64,000 nt of DNA, taken from contig CAKORY010000004.1 in assembly GCA_934101795.1 (NCBI GenBank), positions 21,246-85,245 on the forward strand, read 5' to 3'. The stretch is from an uncultured Bacilli bacterium (GTDB lineage Bacteria > Bacillota_I > Bacilli_A > RF39 > UBA660). The number at the start of each line of letters is the position of its first letter. Position 1 is the stretch's first letter. The notes under the pieces are model-generated. The model was given only the letters and a program-made list of their open reading frames with translations, did no database searches and was not told where the DNA came from. This document shows, in pieces, positions 24,512-32,524 of this stretch. The translations under genes were made by a program, and so were the position numbers.

Positions 24512-25795
24512 GTGATACAGATGTTTAGAGATTTTGACTACGAAAATAAACCTGTTGTTGATATCGTAAATGAAATGATCGTAGATGCCATCAAGAAAAA
24601 AGCATCAGATATTCATTTTGATCCAACTGAAGATTACCTTAATGTCCGCATTAGAATTGATGGGGAACTTTTAGAATATGCTAAAGTTCCTGCATTTGTT
24701 AAAAAAAATCTTTTAACTAGAATTAAAATTATAAGTGGTATGAACATTACTGAATCACGACTTCCTCAAGATGGAGCCATTAAAAATATTGGAGATATTC
24801 AAGATTTAGACTTGCGTGTTTCTTCACTTCCTATTGTTGATGGTGAAAAAATTGTTATTCGTATTTTGAATTATACAATGTCTTCTGGAGGACTTGAAAA
24901 TTTAGGCCTTTCACAAAAGAATTTAGATAAAATTAATAAATTAATAAAAATGCCAAATGGTATTATTATGGTTACTGGTGCTACCGGATCTGGTAAATCA
25001 ACCACAGTTTATAGTATGCTACAAATTTTAAATACTGTTTCAAGAAACATAATTACGGTTGAAGATCCAGTAGAAATGAAAATTGCAGGAATTAATCAAG
25101 TTCAAGTTATGAGTGATATCGGACTTACATTTGGAAATACGTTAAGAAGTATTCTTCGTCAAGACCCAGATGTTATAATGATCGGAGAAATTCGTGATGA
25201 TGAAACAGCTCGTATTGCTGTTCGTGCATCTATAACTGGTCACTTAGTTTTATCAACAATTCACACTAATAACTCTCTTAATACAATTGAAAGATTACTT
25301 GATATGGAAGTTGAGAGATATTTACTTGGAAGTGCTTTAACTGGTATTATTTCACAAAGACTTGTTAAAAGATTATGTCCAAAGTGTCGTACAAGTAGAC
25401 CTACTACAAATTATGAAAAAACATTATTTGAAAAAGTTTTAGGTAAAGAAGTTAATGAGGTTTATGTTCCTCAAGGTTGTAGCGAATGTATAAATGGTTA
25501 TTCTGGCCGTATTGCTCTTCATGAAGTTTTGGAAATAACTCAGGAAATACGTGATGCCATTACAAATAATATCCGTAAAAATGAACTTCGAAATCTAGTT
25601 TATAAAAAATCTGATGTAATATCTCTTTTAGAAGATGGACTTGAAAAAGTAGTTGCTGGACTTACAAGTGTTGACGAAATACTTAGAGTAATTGATGTTG
25701 ATGATGATATTGGTGAAGAAGATACTGATATTAAAGATGCTTTTATAGGAAAAACTACAAATAATATAACAACAGGAGAAATTGAAACTTTATAG
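24512..25795 (+). CDS. Type II/IV secretion-type ATPase (PilB/GspE/ComGA-like)
   Basis: This hexameric ATPase powers assembly of type IV pili or competence pseudopili. The 427-residue protein lacks the long N-terminal MshEN region of PilB and starts with the N2 domain (DAIKKKASDIHFDPTEDYLNVRIRIDGEL). It has Walker A GATGSGKST, the Asp box VEDPVEM, Walker B IMIGEIRDDETA, the His box GHLVLSTIHTNNS and a four-Cys zinc site (CPKC...CSECINGYSGR), which is typical of PilB/GspE but absent from most ComGA. The start is GTG at 24512 with AAGGA 6 bases before it; an ATG at 24521 is an alternative. Prepilins at 25.8 and 40-42 kb, with comEA/comEC, are probable partners. Confidence 0.93.
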   Translation: MIQMFRDFDYENKPVVDIVNEMIVDAIKKKASDIHFDPTEDYLNVRIRIDGELLEYAKVPAFVKKNLLTRIKIISGMNITESRLPQDGAIKNIGDIQDLDLRVSSLPIVDGEKIVIRILNYTMSSGGLENLGLSQKNLDKINKLIKMPNGIIMVTGATGSGKSTTVYSMLQILNTVSRNIITVEDPVEMKIAGINQVQVMSDIGLTFGNTLRSILRQDPDVIMIGEIRDDETARIAVRASITGHLVLSTIHTNNSLNTIERLLDMEVERYLLGSALTGIISQRLVKRLCPKCRTSRPTTNYEKTLFEKVLGKEVNEVYVPQGCSECINGYSGRIALHEVLEITQEIRDAITNNIRKNELRNLVYKKSDVISLLEDGLEKVVAGLTSVDEILRVIDVDDDIGEEDTDIKDAFIGKTTNNITTGEIETL

Positions 25796-25807
25796 TTTCA
25801 ATTTTTT
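25780..25807 (+). terminator. Terminator of the pilus ATPase gene
   Basis: A perfect 10-bp stem (AATTGAAACT/AGTTTCAATT, arms 25780-25789 and 25794-25803) is followed by TTTT and overlaps the stop codon. Confidence 0.88.
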
Positions 25808-25811
25808 ATCA

Positions 25812-25842
25812 AAAAAAACAACCAAATTATGATTGTTTTTTT
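25812..25842 (-). terminator. Terminator of the ruvA-prepilin transcript
   Basis: The minus strand reads AAAAACAATC...GGTTGTTTTTTTT, a stem with one G-U pair followed by eight T, just after the prepilin stop. Confidence 0.75.
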
Positions 25843-26338
25843 AATTTTCTGCTATTATACCACTATACTTAGCATAAACTATGTCATTTTCTACATAAAC
25901 ATAAACTTTTTCTCTATTTGCATAATAACCACTTACAAAGTTTTTTTCTTCATCTGATGGAACCGTAACTTGTGCTTTATCTATAGTTTTATTTATAATA
26001 ACTTTATAATTTTTTACTTCATTATATTCAATAGTTTCTTTTGTATTTAAATAATTTCTATCTATAAGCGTTTGGACTTTAATAGTTAAACATGGTGCTA
26101 TTTTTTTACTATTTATTTCACAACTATGAGCATTTGGGTCTAGGTTTTTTATAAACTCTTTTTTATCATTTCCAAAACTTTCCCCGGCAGCTTCAATTAA
26201 TTCAATATTAGTGTTCCACAAACTTTGATTTATTCCCCTTTTAGCTGCGGCTATACCAATGCTTCCCATCAAAGTAATAATGGATATTATAACTACTGCT
26301 GCAAGTAATTCAACTAATGTAAACCCATTTTTATTCAT
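25841..26338 (-). CDS. Type IV prepilin-like protein
   Basis: A 165-residue protein with a class III signal: NKNGFTLVELLAAVVIISIITLMGSI. The Gly before Phe is the prepilin peptidase site, and Glu at +5 and the hydrophobic stem are conserved. The stem is followed by an extended helix (GIAAAKRGINQSLWNTNIELIEAAGESFG) and a small C-terminal domain with a Cys pair (HSCEINSKKIAPCLTI). It is probably a pilin or pseudopilin assembled by the convergent ATPase. It is 7 bases downstream of ruvA and likely co-transcribed with it. Confidence 0.88.
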   Translation of the reverse strand: MNKNGFTLVELLAAVVIISIITLMGSIGIAAAKRGINQSLWNTNIELIEAAGESFGNDKKEFIKNLDPNAHSCEINSKKIAPCLTIKVQTLIDRNYLNTKETIEYNEVKNYKVIINKTIDKAQVTVPSDEEKNFVSGYYANREKVYVYVENDIVYAKYSGIIAEN

Positions 26339-26345
26339 AACTCAC

Positions 26346-26900
26346 CTACTTAAGTAATAGCCTTAAAGCTTCTTTAACTTGTTCTTCCAAAGACTTACTG
26401 TGATCAACATTATTAATAACTTTTTTAATTTCAGCAGTTTTATAACCTAAAGCATTTAAAGTGTCCATTAAATCTTCAGTGCTATCATCTTCTACTTCAG
26501 TTACATCTATATCAATCTTACCTTTTAAATCAAGAATTATTTGACGAGCAAGTTTTTCTCCAATTTTTGGAAATTTAGTTAAATATAGGATATTTTCTCT
26601 ATTAATTGCATCAACTATTCCACTTATGGAACCTGTTGCAAGTATAGGAAGAGCAATTTTTGGTCCTAAACCTTTAACACTAATAAGTTTTAAAAATAGC
26701 TCATATTCTTCCTTTTCTTTGAAACCATACAAACTATACTCATCTTCACCAATTTTATTATAAACATAAACTTTATATTCTTTGTTTACTTCATAGCAAA
26801 ATGGATTAGGAACATATATTAAAAAGCCTACGCCATTTGCTTCTACAACAATATTATTTATGCCTATCTCAGTAACAAAGCCTTTTATATAACTATACAT
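26346..26900 (-). CDS. ruvA: Holliday junction DNA-binding protein RuvA
   Basis: RuvA binds four-way junctions and recruits RuvB. The 184-residue protein begins MYSYIKGFVTEIGINNIVVEANGVGFLIYVP (OB domain), followed by the helix-hairpin-helix region (LFLKLISVKGLGPKIALPIL, LTKFPKIGEKLARQIILDLKGKI) and a C-terminal domain that contacts RuvB (LMDTLNALGYKTAEIKKVINNV). It is separated from ruvB, unlike the usual ruvAB operon, and is co-transcribed with a prepilin. Confidence 0.95.
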   Translation of the reverse strand: MYSYIKGFVTEIGINNIVVEANGVGFLIYVPNPFCYEVNKEYKVYVYNKIGEDEYSLYGFKEKEEYELFLKLISVKGLGPKIALPILATGSISGIVDAINRENILYLTKFPKIGEKLARQIILDLKGKIDIDVTEVEDDSTEDLMDTLNALGYKTAEIKKVINNVDHSKSLEEQVKEALRLLLK

Positions 26901-26929
26901 ATTATCACCACTATAATAATATCAAATTT

Positions 26930-27262
26930 ATGCAAAATTATCAAGTAACGTTCATAAACTTAAATATGAACCTTTATATAAATAATATTTTATTTAAAAA
27001 AGTTAAAAGAATTAAAACTGATGAAGAATATATTTTGTATAAAAATAAGCATTCTTATTTTAATTTTTTGAAAAATATAGATATACTTATGATTGATGAT
27101 AAAAATTCTATAGTCTTTAAATATAGAAATATGCCTTTTCTTAAGTATATTAGTTATAAACATTTTAATGAAAAAACTAGTGTTATTGTACTACCACTAA
27201 ACACTAGTTTGAATTTGAAAATTGGGGATGTTTTAGTCTTTGAAAGTGAACATATAATCTAA
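26930..27262 (+). CDS. Small DUF192-like protein
   Basis: A 110-residue soluble protein. The stretch FLKNIDILMIDDKNSIVFKYRNMPFLKY...TSVIVLPLNTSLNLKIGDVLVFE resembles the DUF192 core (a hydrophobic VIFLDKD-like strand and an ELPAGT...IKVGD end), but the family's Met/His signature is weak, so the assignment is tentative. A TATAAT lies about 13 bases before the ATG, so the message may be nearly leaderless; an alternative start is at 26966. Its 3' end overlaps the convergent obgE gene by 30 bases. Confidence 0.55.
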   Translation: MQNYQVTFINLNMNLYINNILFKKVKRIKTDEEYILYKNKHSYFNFLKNIDILMIDDKNSIVFKYRNMPFLKYISYKHFNEKTSVIVLPLNTSLNLKIGDVLVFESEHII

Positions 27263-28498
27263 TATTTGGACTTCATCTCCGGGTTTAGCACCCAACTTTT
27301 CTAATTCATCTTCAATACCCATACCTTTAAATTTACGAGCAAATCTAAGTACTCCTTCATCTTCATTAAATTTAGTCATAAGAAGAAGTGTTTCGATTTC
27401 CTTGCCGGAAACGATCCAGATATTACCATCTCTTTTAATATTGTATGGTTTATTATCTTCATATTTATATATTTTAAATTGTTCTTTTGGATACAAATCT
27501 TCTTTAGGTGTTTCATCAAGTATTTCCATAAGTCTTTCTACCATTTTATCTATACCATTTAAGTCATAAGAACTTACGGGAATAACTTCTAAATCGGGAT
27601 ATTCTTTCTTAAATTTTTCTAAGTTTTCTTTACCGTTTTCTAAATCCATCTTACTTGCTATAACTACTTCTTTTTTATTTTTTAATATTTCACTATATTT
27701 TATAACTTCATTTCTTATTGTTTTGTAGTCATCGATTGGATTTCTTTCTTCAGATGCTCCCATATCAACAACATGAGCTATTATTCTTGTACGCATAGCA
27801 TGTTTTAAAAATTCTGTACCAAGTCCTACCCCACTTGATGCGCCTTCAATAAGTCCTGGTAGATCAGCCATTACAAAGCTTTTGCCATTTTTAAGTTTTA
27901 CAACACCTAAATTTGGATTAAGCGTTGTAAAATGATAGGCAGCAATCTTAGGTTTAGATGAACTAATCACAGATAAAAGGGTTGATTTTCCTACACTTGG
28001 CATACCTACAAGACCTACATCTGCTAAAACTTTAAGCTCTAGTCTAACTTCTATTTCTTCGCCAGGCTCACCTTTTTCACTAAATTTAGGAGCTGGCATG
28101 TCATGAGTTGCAAAAGATTTATTTCCTTTTCCACCACGACCACCATGGGCAACAACAAACTTTTCTCCATCGTTTATTAAATCAGCCATCACTTCGTTGG
28201 TTGCTTTATTAATAATGGTAGTTCCTTCAGGGACATTAATGATGATATCTTCAGCATTTTTTCCATATTTATTAGACCCTTTTCCATTTTCACCTTTGGG
28301 TGCTTTAATTATCTTTTTATAACTTAAATCTACCAAAGTTTTTAGACTTTTATCTACATTGAAAATTATGCTAGCACCACGGCCACCATTTCCTCCATCA
28401 GGTCCACCCATTGGTACAAACTTTTCTCTTCTAAATGAAGTACACCCATCTCCACCAGGACCTGCCATTAATTTTATATTAAGTTCATCAACAAACAT
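27233..28498 (-). CDS. obgE: GTPase ObgE/CgtA
   Basis: This is an essential 50S-associated GTPase involved in ribosome assembly and stress control. The 421-residue protein has the glycine-rich Obg fold (AGPGGDGCTSFRREKFVPMGGPDGGNGGRG...), a G domain with G1 GMPSVGKST, G2 (FTTLNPNLGVV), G3 DLPGLIEGA, G4 ASKMDLEN, and the C-terminal OCT domain (NIKRDGNIWIVSGKEIETLLLMTKF...) found in Gram-positive Obg proteins. The ribosome site is CGAGGTG. Confidence 0.97.
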   Translation of the reverse strand: MFVDELNIKLMAGPGGDGCTSFRREKFVPMGGPDGGNGGRGASIIFNVDKSLKTLVDLSYKKIIKAPKGENGKGSNKYGKNAEDIIINVPEGTTIINKATNEVMADLINDGEKFVVAHGGRGGKGNKSFATHDMPAPKFSEKGEPGEEIEVRLELKVLADVGLVGMPSVGKSTLLSVISSSKPKIAAYHFTTLNPNLGVVKLKNGKSFVMADLPGLIEGASSGVGLGTEFLKHAMRTRIIAHVVDMGASEERNPIDDYKTIRNEVIKYSEILKNKKEVVIASKMDLENGKENLEKFKKEYPDLEVIPVSSYDLNGIDKMVERLMEILDETPKEDLYPKEQFKIYKYEDNKPYNIKRDGNIWIVSGKEIETLLLMTKFNEDEGVLRFARKFKGMGIEDELEKLGAKPGDEVQILDYMFTFKD

Positions 28499-28573
28499 AG
28501 TTTTTTCACCTCGTTTATAATTTTAACATATTTTCCTCTCATATTCCACTAAAAGTTGTACATTAGATTTACT

Positions 28574-28620
28574 AGAGTGTGGTCGTGCTGACTTTCCAGC
28601 GCGGTCACACTCTTTTTATT
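28574..28620 (+). ncRNA. Hairpin A: terminator-like structured element
   Basis: An 8-bp outer stem (AGAGTGTG/CACACTCT, arms 28574-28581 and 28606-28613) encloses an inner stem (GTGCTG/CAGCGC) and is followed by TTTTTATT. The apical part GTCGTGCTGACTTTCCA closely matches GTCGTGGTGACTTTTCA of hairpin C at 28.9 kb. No gene reads into it on this strand, and no clear promoter was found for it. Confidence 0.55.
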
Positions 28621-28689
28621 ATTTAAGAATATAATAGGTCTTTACATATAATATTAATGTCAGTATAGCAAACTTCATGCTATAATCAA

Positions 28690-28719
28690 TTGACATAACT
28701 ATAAGTTTTATGGTATAGT
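28690..28719 (+). promoter_or_regulatory. Promoter of hairpin unit B
   Basis: TTGACA (28690-28695), 18 bases, TATAGT (28714-28719). It fires directly into a terminator hairpin. Confidence 0.65.
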
Positions 28720-28720
28720 T

Positions 28721-28772
28721 ATGCCGTTAAAGAAGCAAAAGCGTTGGTACAACAAGGTTGCTTCTTTTTTCA
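28721..28772 (+). ncRNA. Hairpin unit B: very short RNA or leaderless peptide
   Basis: A 10-bp stem (AAAGAAGCAA/TTGCTTCTTT, arms 28729-28738 and 28758-28767) with an internal GTTG-GTA-CAAC hairpin and six T lies immediately after a promoter, so the expected transcript is only about 50 bases. It also contains a 20-codon open frame (28721-28783, starting MPLKKQKRWYNK) that would need leaderless translation and runs past the terminator. An RNA role seems likelier. Confidence 0.5.
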
Positions 28773-28842
28773 TTTTCTTTTAAATATCTTTGTATAATCA
28801 TTTTTACCAAATAAATAATTTTAACAAATGTACAGCAATTAA

Positions 28843-28871
28843 TTGACGCATTGTTTTTTCTGTGCTATAAT
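28843..28871 (+). promoter_or_regulatory. Promoter of hairpin unit C
   Basis: TTGACG (28843-28848), 17 bases, TATAAT (28866-28871). Confidence 0.75.
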
Positions 28872-28875
28872 ACAA

Positions 28876-28935
28876 GTATTAAAAGTTGTAGTCGTGGTGA
28901 CTTTTCATCTAGTGTTACAACTTTTATTTTTTTAC
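28876..28935 (+). ncRNA. Hairpin unit C: short structured RNA
   Basis: A 10-bp outer stem (AAAAGTTGTA/TACAACTTTT, arms 28881-28890 and 28916-28925) with a GGTGA/TCATC inner stem and a long T tract begins at the expected transcription start of promoter C, giving an RNA of about 55-60 bases. It shares its apical sequence with hairpin A. On the other strand it may also end the 28924 gene. Confidence 0.6.
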
Positions 28936-29490
28936 GTTAATATTTTTTAAAATAATAAATTCATTATTTTTCTTTATTCCTATTTCTTCAATCCATCTTG
29001 CTTTTCTTCTAAAAATTTCTTCGGCTTGAATTACTAATTCATTCATACTTAAAGGAGAGTGAGTTGCTTCGAACAAAAATCTCACAGCTTGGTTATTTTT
29101 CCCATCAACGTTATGAAATAATAATTGTTTACTTGCTCCGATTACTATTTTCATATCATAGTTTCCTAGAAACACATCATTCTTGTAAATTGTACAGTCA
29201 GATACGCTAACATTTTCAGGATATTCTATTTCTGGATTTAATTGGATTTTCAAAGTGGTATTTTTACAAAGCCATTTTGCAAAATTTGTTTCTTTTTGTT
29301 TTAATCTATATTTTATAAAATGATTATCAATCAAATACTTTTTTCCTTTATACTCAAATATTTCATTTTTTTGTAGTATTTTTATTTCATTTCTGATTTC
29401 GTGTGTTTCTTCTAACCATTCATTTGTAATATCAATATAGGATTGCGAATGTGTATTTTTTTCAACAACACTTTGAATATTTAAAGACAT
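28924..29490 (-). CDS. Possible nuclease-like protein (CdiA C-terminal tRNase-like)
   Basis: I use the ATG at 29490 (MSLNIQSVVEKNTHSQ), giving 188 residues. The open frame extends to 29646 but would cover the promoter found at 29582-29610. The C-terminal part (YRLKQKETNFAKWLCKNTTLKIQLNPEIEYPENVSVSDCTIYKND...NYDMKIVIG) loosely follows the pattern of PD-(D/E)xK-type CdiA C-terminal nuclease domains (a helix, then PEI..P, a D-x-x-I strand and a D-x-K strand). No immunity gene is identified. It has no signal peptide. I treat the nuclease idea as a hypothesis. The 5' region offers only a weak AGAAAGTG ribosome site. Confidence 0.55.
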   Translation of the reverse strand: MSLNIQSVVEKNTHSQSYIDITNEWLEETHEIRNEIKILQKNEIFEYKGKKYLIDNHFIKYRLKQKETNFAKWLCKNTTLKIQLNPEIEYPENVSVSDCTIYKNDVFLGNYDMKIVIGASKQLLFHNVDGKNNQAVRFLFEATHSPLSMNELVIQAEEIFRRKARWIEEIGIKKNNEFIILKNINVKK

Positions 29491-29581
29491 ATAAAAACAC
29501 TTTCTAAGCATCATATAATTAAGGCATTTTTGGTGTGGCTTCATGATACTGTAAAGTGTTTTAAAAATTCTGTACAAACAA

Positions 29582-29610
29582 ACTATAACATAACATAAGT
29601 ATATTTGCAA
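29582..29610 (-). promoter_or_regulatory. Promoter of the nuclease-like gene
   Basis: On the minus strand: TTGCAA (29610-29605), 17 bases, TATAGT (29587-29582). It leaves a leader of roughly 85 bases before the chosen ATG. Confidence 0.6.
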
Positions 29611-29708
29611 TAAAAAATGTATCTTTTTCTTAGCAATAAAATACATTATAAATCATTTTACTTTTTGATTTATACATGCTATAATCTTTAAAGAAAGAAG
29701 GACATATC

Positions 29709-30347
29709 ATGGAATATAATAAAATTAAAAATGCATATAAAATAATTGAAAATAGCAAATACTTTGTTAAGGATCCATATAGATATAAGAATAAATGGCA
29801 TGATTTATTTGGCAATAAAAATCCAATTAGTTTAGAACTTGGTATGGGACGTGGCGAATTTATAATCAATATGGCCAAAAAGTATCCAAATATTAACTTT
29901 ATTGGGCTTGAACTTTATCCATCACAAATGGTTATGGCTACAGAAAAGCTTCAAAAAGAAAAAATTACTAATTTAAAATTAATTAATGATGATGCTAGGA
30001 ATATCGACAAAATATTTGGTAAAGAAATATCGACAATATACTTAACTTTCTCAGAACCTTGGCCGAAAGGTATTGATGAAAAAAATAGATTTACTCATAT
30101 AAGTTATTTAAAATTATATGATAAAATATTTAAAAAAGATAAACATATTATTTTAAAGACTGATAATAAAGGACTATTTGCATATTCACTTGAAACACTA
30201 TCACAATATTGGTACACCTTTAATAAAGTTAGTTTAGATTTACATCATGATGAGAGAAATATTAGTAATATAATGACTGATTTTGAAAAACAATATGAAA
30301 AAGAAGGAAGACCTATTTATTACGTAGATGCTAAATTTGATGAATAA
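29709..30347 (+). CDS. trmB: tRNA (guanine-N7-)-methyltransferase
   Basis: TrmB makes m7G46 in tRNA. The 212-residue protein has the SAM motif LELGMGRGEFIINMAKKYPNINFIGLE, the family block TIYLTFSEPWPKGIDEKNRFTH (usually SDPWPK; here SEPWPK) and the end NIMTDFEKQYEKEGRPIYYVDAKF. An extended -10 (TGCTATAAT, 29676-29684) and AAAGAAGGA ribosome site precede the ATG. Confidence 0.96.
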   Translation: MEYNKIKNAYKIIENSKYFVKDPYRYKNKWHDLFGNKNPISLELGMGRGEFIINMAKKYPNINFIGLELYPSQMVMATEKLQKEKITNLKLINDDARNIDKIFGKEISTIYLTFSEPWPKGIDEKNRFTHISYLKLYDKIFKKDKHIILKTDNKGLFAYSLETLSQYWYTFNKVSLDLHHDERNISNIMTDFEKQYEKEGRPIYYVDAKFDE

Positions 30348-30372
30348 AACACCAGAAAATCTGGTGTTTTTT
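30346..30372. terminator. Bidirectional terminator between trmB and the glycosidase gene
   Basis: A 10-bp stem (AAAACACCAG/CTGGTGTTTT, arms 30346-30355 and 30361-30370) flanked by A and T tracts. Confidence 0.85.
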
Positions 30373-30373
30373 A

Positions 30374-31612
30374 TTATTCCACTACTTTAAATATGGTTGG
30401 TATTCCTCTGGTTCTGTGTCTTAAAGCTGAATCAATTGGATCATTTAACATATCAAATGTTGCATCTTTTCCAGTACCATGCTTTTCTACCATAACACTT
30501 GATGTTCCACCATCTAAGTTTGCAGCATTAACGGCACCATATCTATCCATGATATCAACTAAATCTTTCATGGAAGCTCCTTTAGTACGAGTAGCATTAG
30601 AATCAACAACTAACATTAATACAATGCCATCTTTTCTTTGACCAATAGCAGTTCTAGCAGCATATCCCCAACCACCATTTCCTTTAGTAAATGACTTTTG
30701 GCCATTAACTATTAAAAATGGCCCCATGGATACAGCATCTCTAATTCCCATTTCTAAAGCTTTTTCTCCACCAACGTTTTGAAGAAGAACTAAAGTGTTA
30801 TCAGTATTAAAGCCTACTACGCCAGATGCACCACCCATATTATGATCGGTTATAATTTTTTTGTTAGATATTGTTAGACCTACGGGATTTGCTCCATTAC
30901 TATTATAATTTGGATCCATAAATCCTCCACCATTAATGGTTAAAACTGAATTTTGTTCCTTTGCCATATCATAAATATATTGTCCACTTCTACCAAGCCA
31001 TTTAGAATATCCAACACTTATTTTACTTGGATCATAAACAACTCCTAAATAAGCATCACAGCCATTAACCTTAAATTTTATTATTTTATATAAATCATCC
31101 TTATTTCTTTCTAATATCTGTTTTTCATATTCATTTTTATAATTTAAAGTTTCTTTATGATCAACAAGGGTAGGATCTGTTTCTTTTCCACCATCATCAA
31201 TATAATTGTTTCCTAAAACTTTATTTATTTCTTCGGTACTATAGAACCATTTACAATAATACTGATGGTTCATTGTGGCCATAGCTGTTGTAATAAGCCA
31301 TTCTTTAAATCCAGTAAATGGGCCATATAAGATAAACAAAAATGTTGAACAACCAAACATATATGTAACTATTAAAACTGAAACCACTATCATTTTAGCT
31401 TTACTAAAGGCTTTTCTATGCTTATTTTTTACTAAGCTAACTATACCAATAATTAAGCTTAAAACACTAATTATTAAGACAATTAATGATATTAATTTGA
31501 ATATGTTTTTAACTAAATAATTAGAATTACATCCAATTACATAAAATACTAAACTTGTAAATAATATAAATGTACTTATCCAAATTAATAATAAACTTTT
31601 TTTCTTATTCAT
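30374..31612 (-). CDS. Membrane-anchored phosphodiester glycosidase family protein
   Basis: This protein of about 412 residues has three N-terminal transmembrane segments (roughly residues 5-27, 34-58 and 73-96). A C-terminal phosphodiester glycosidase (NAGPA-like) domain outside the membrane follows: VLTINGGGFMDPNYNSNGANPVGLTI, DAVSMGPFLIVNG, ARTAIGQRKDGIVLMLVVD and AANLDGGTSSVMV. Related proteins act on glycan or teichoic-acid phosphodiesters; the substrate here is unknown. I use the ATG at 31612, with AGGTG upstream; it overlaps the end of miaA by 8 bases, so the two are coupled. Confidence 0.87.
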   Translation of the reverse strand: MNKKKSLLLIWISTFILFTSLVFYVIGCNSNYLVKNIFKLISLIVLIISVLSLIIGIVSLVKNKHRKAFSKAKMIVVSVLIVTYMFGCSTFLFILYGPFTGFKEWLITTAMATMNHQYYCKWFYSTEEINKVLGNNYIDDGGKETDPTLVDHKETLNYKNEYEKQILERNKDDLYKIIKFKVNGCDAYLGVVYDPSKISVGYSKWLGRSGQYIYDMAKEQNSVLTINGGGFMDPNYNSNGANPVGLTISNKKIITDHNMGGASGVVGFNTDNTLVLLQNVGGEKALEMGIRDAVSMGPFLIVNGQKSFTKGNGGWGYAARTAIGQRKDGIVLMLVVDSNATRTKGASMKDLVDIMDRYGAVNAANLDGGTSSVMVEKHGTGKDATFDMLNDPIDSALRHRTRGIPTIFKVVE

Positions 31613-32465
31613 TTTTATCACCTAAATACTCCTTCACTTCTTCTATTGTTTTAGAAAAATCTTCAAAATTTACATTAAACCATTTAACATCCATCTTATT
31701 ATTAAACCATGTATATTGTCTTTTAGCATAATGCCTACTATTTTTCTTTATTAAATCAATTGCCTCTTCTATAGTAATATTTCCACTTAAATAGTCGATT
31801 ATCTCTTTATAACCTATTGCTCTTTTAAGTATCATACTATTTGGATATTTTTTATAAAGTGTTTTAACTTCTTCAATCAATCCATTATTTATCATTACAT
31901 CTACTCTATTATCTATAATTTCATATAATTTGTTTCTTTCTGTGGTAAGACCTATAAATATACAATCTTCATAAAGCAAAATTGGTTCTATTTTTTGGTC
32001 ATTACTTCTTTTTAAAAATCTTTCAAGCCTTACTCTGTTATTTCTGTCTATACAACAATTTTTATCTTTTTTTAAAGCTAAGTCATATAATTTTTCTAAA
32101 GAATATGAGCTATAATCTGTGTCATTTTCATCTTCATAAAATCTATAGTCATAAGCTCCAGCTGTTGCATATAATCCAGTTCCACCTACTATAATAAGAT
32201 TTTTGTCTTTATATTTTGCGAATAAATCTCTTAAATCCTTTTGATAATCCTTAACATTATATTCTTCATCTGGATTTTTTATATCAAAAAGAAAATGCTT
32301 AATCCCTTCTTTTTCTTCTTCTGTTACTTTTGCACTACCTATATTAAGTTCTTTATATACTTGCACAGCATCGCAATTAATTATATAAGCATCTAAATAC
32401 TTAGCTAAAGCTATACTTAATTTGGTTTTTCCTACTCCGGTAGGACCCATTATAAATATTTTCAT
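31605..32465 (-). CDS. miaA: tRNA dimethylallyltransferase
   Basis: MiaA adds the dimethylallyl group to A37 of tRNAs reading U-starting codons. The 286-residue protein has the P-loop GPTGVGKTKLSIALAK, the substrate Asp region INCDAVQVYKELNIGSAKVT, VGGTGLYATAGAYDY, and the C-terminal RAIGYKEI...KKNSRHYAKRQYTWF. The protein is slightly short against the 300-residue norm but complete. Confidence 0.96.
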   Translation of the reverse strand: MKIFIMGPTGVGKTKLSIALAKYLDAYIINCDAVQVYKELNIGSAKVTEEEKEGIKHFLFDIKNPDEEYNVKDYQKDLRDLFAKYKDKNLIIVGGTGLYATAGAYDYRFYEDENDTDYSSYSLEKLYDLALKKDKNCCIDRNNRVRLERFLKRSNDQKIEPILLYEDCIFIGLTTERNKLYEIIDNRVDVMINNGLIEEVKTLYKKYPNSMILKRAIGYKEIIDYLSGNITIEEAIDLIKKNSRHYAKRQYTWFNNKMDVKWFNVNFEDFSKTIEEVKEYLGDKNE

Positions 32466-32524
32466 AAGACATCACTTAATTATTTTAACAAAAATTTGTT
32501 TAAATGTCATCTAAAATTTATATT

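Noticed and set aside
28721..28783. 20-codon leaderless peptide gene
   Set aside because: The frame starts at the expected transcript 5' end with no ribosome site and runs through the terminator stem, so most transcripts would not contain the stop. I list the locus as an RNA unit instead.
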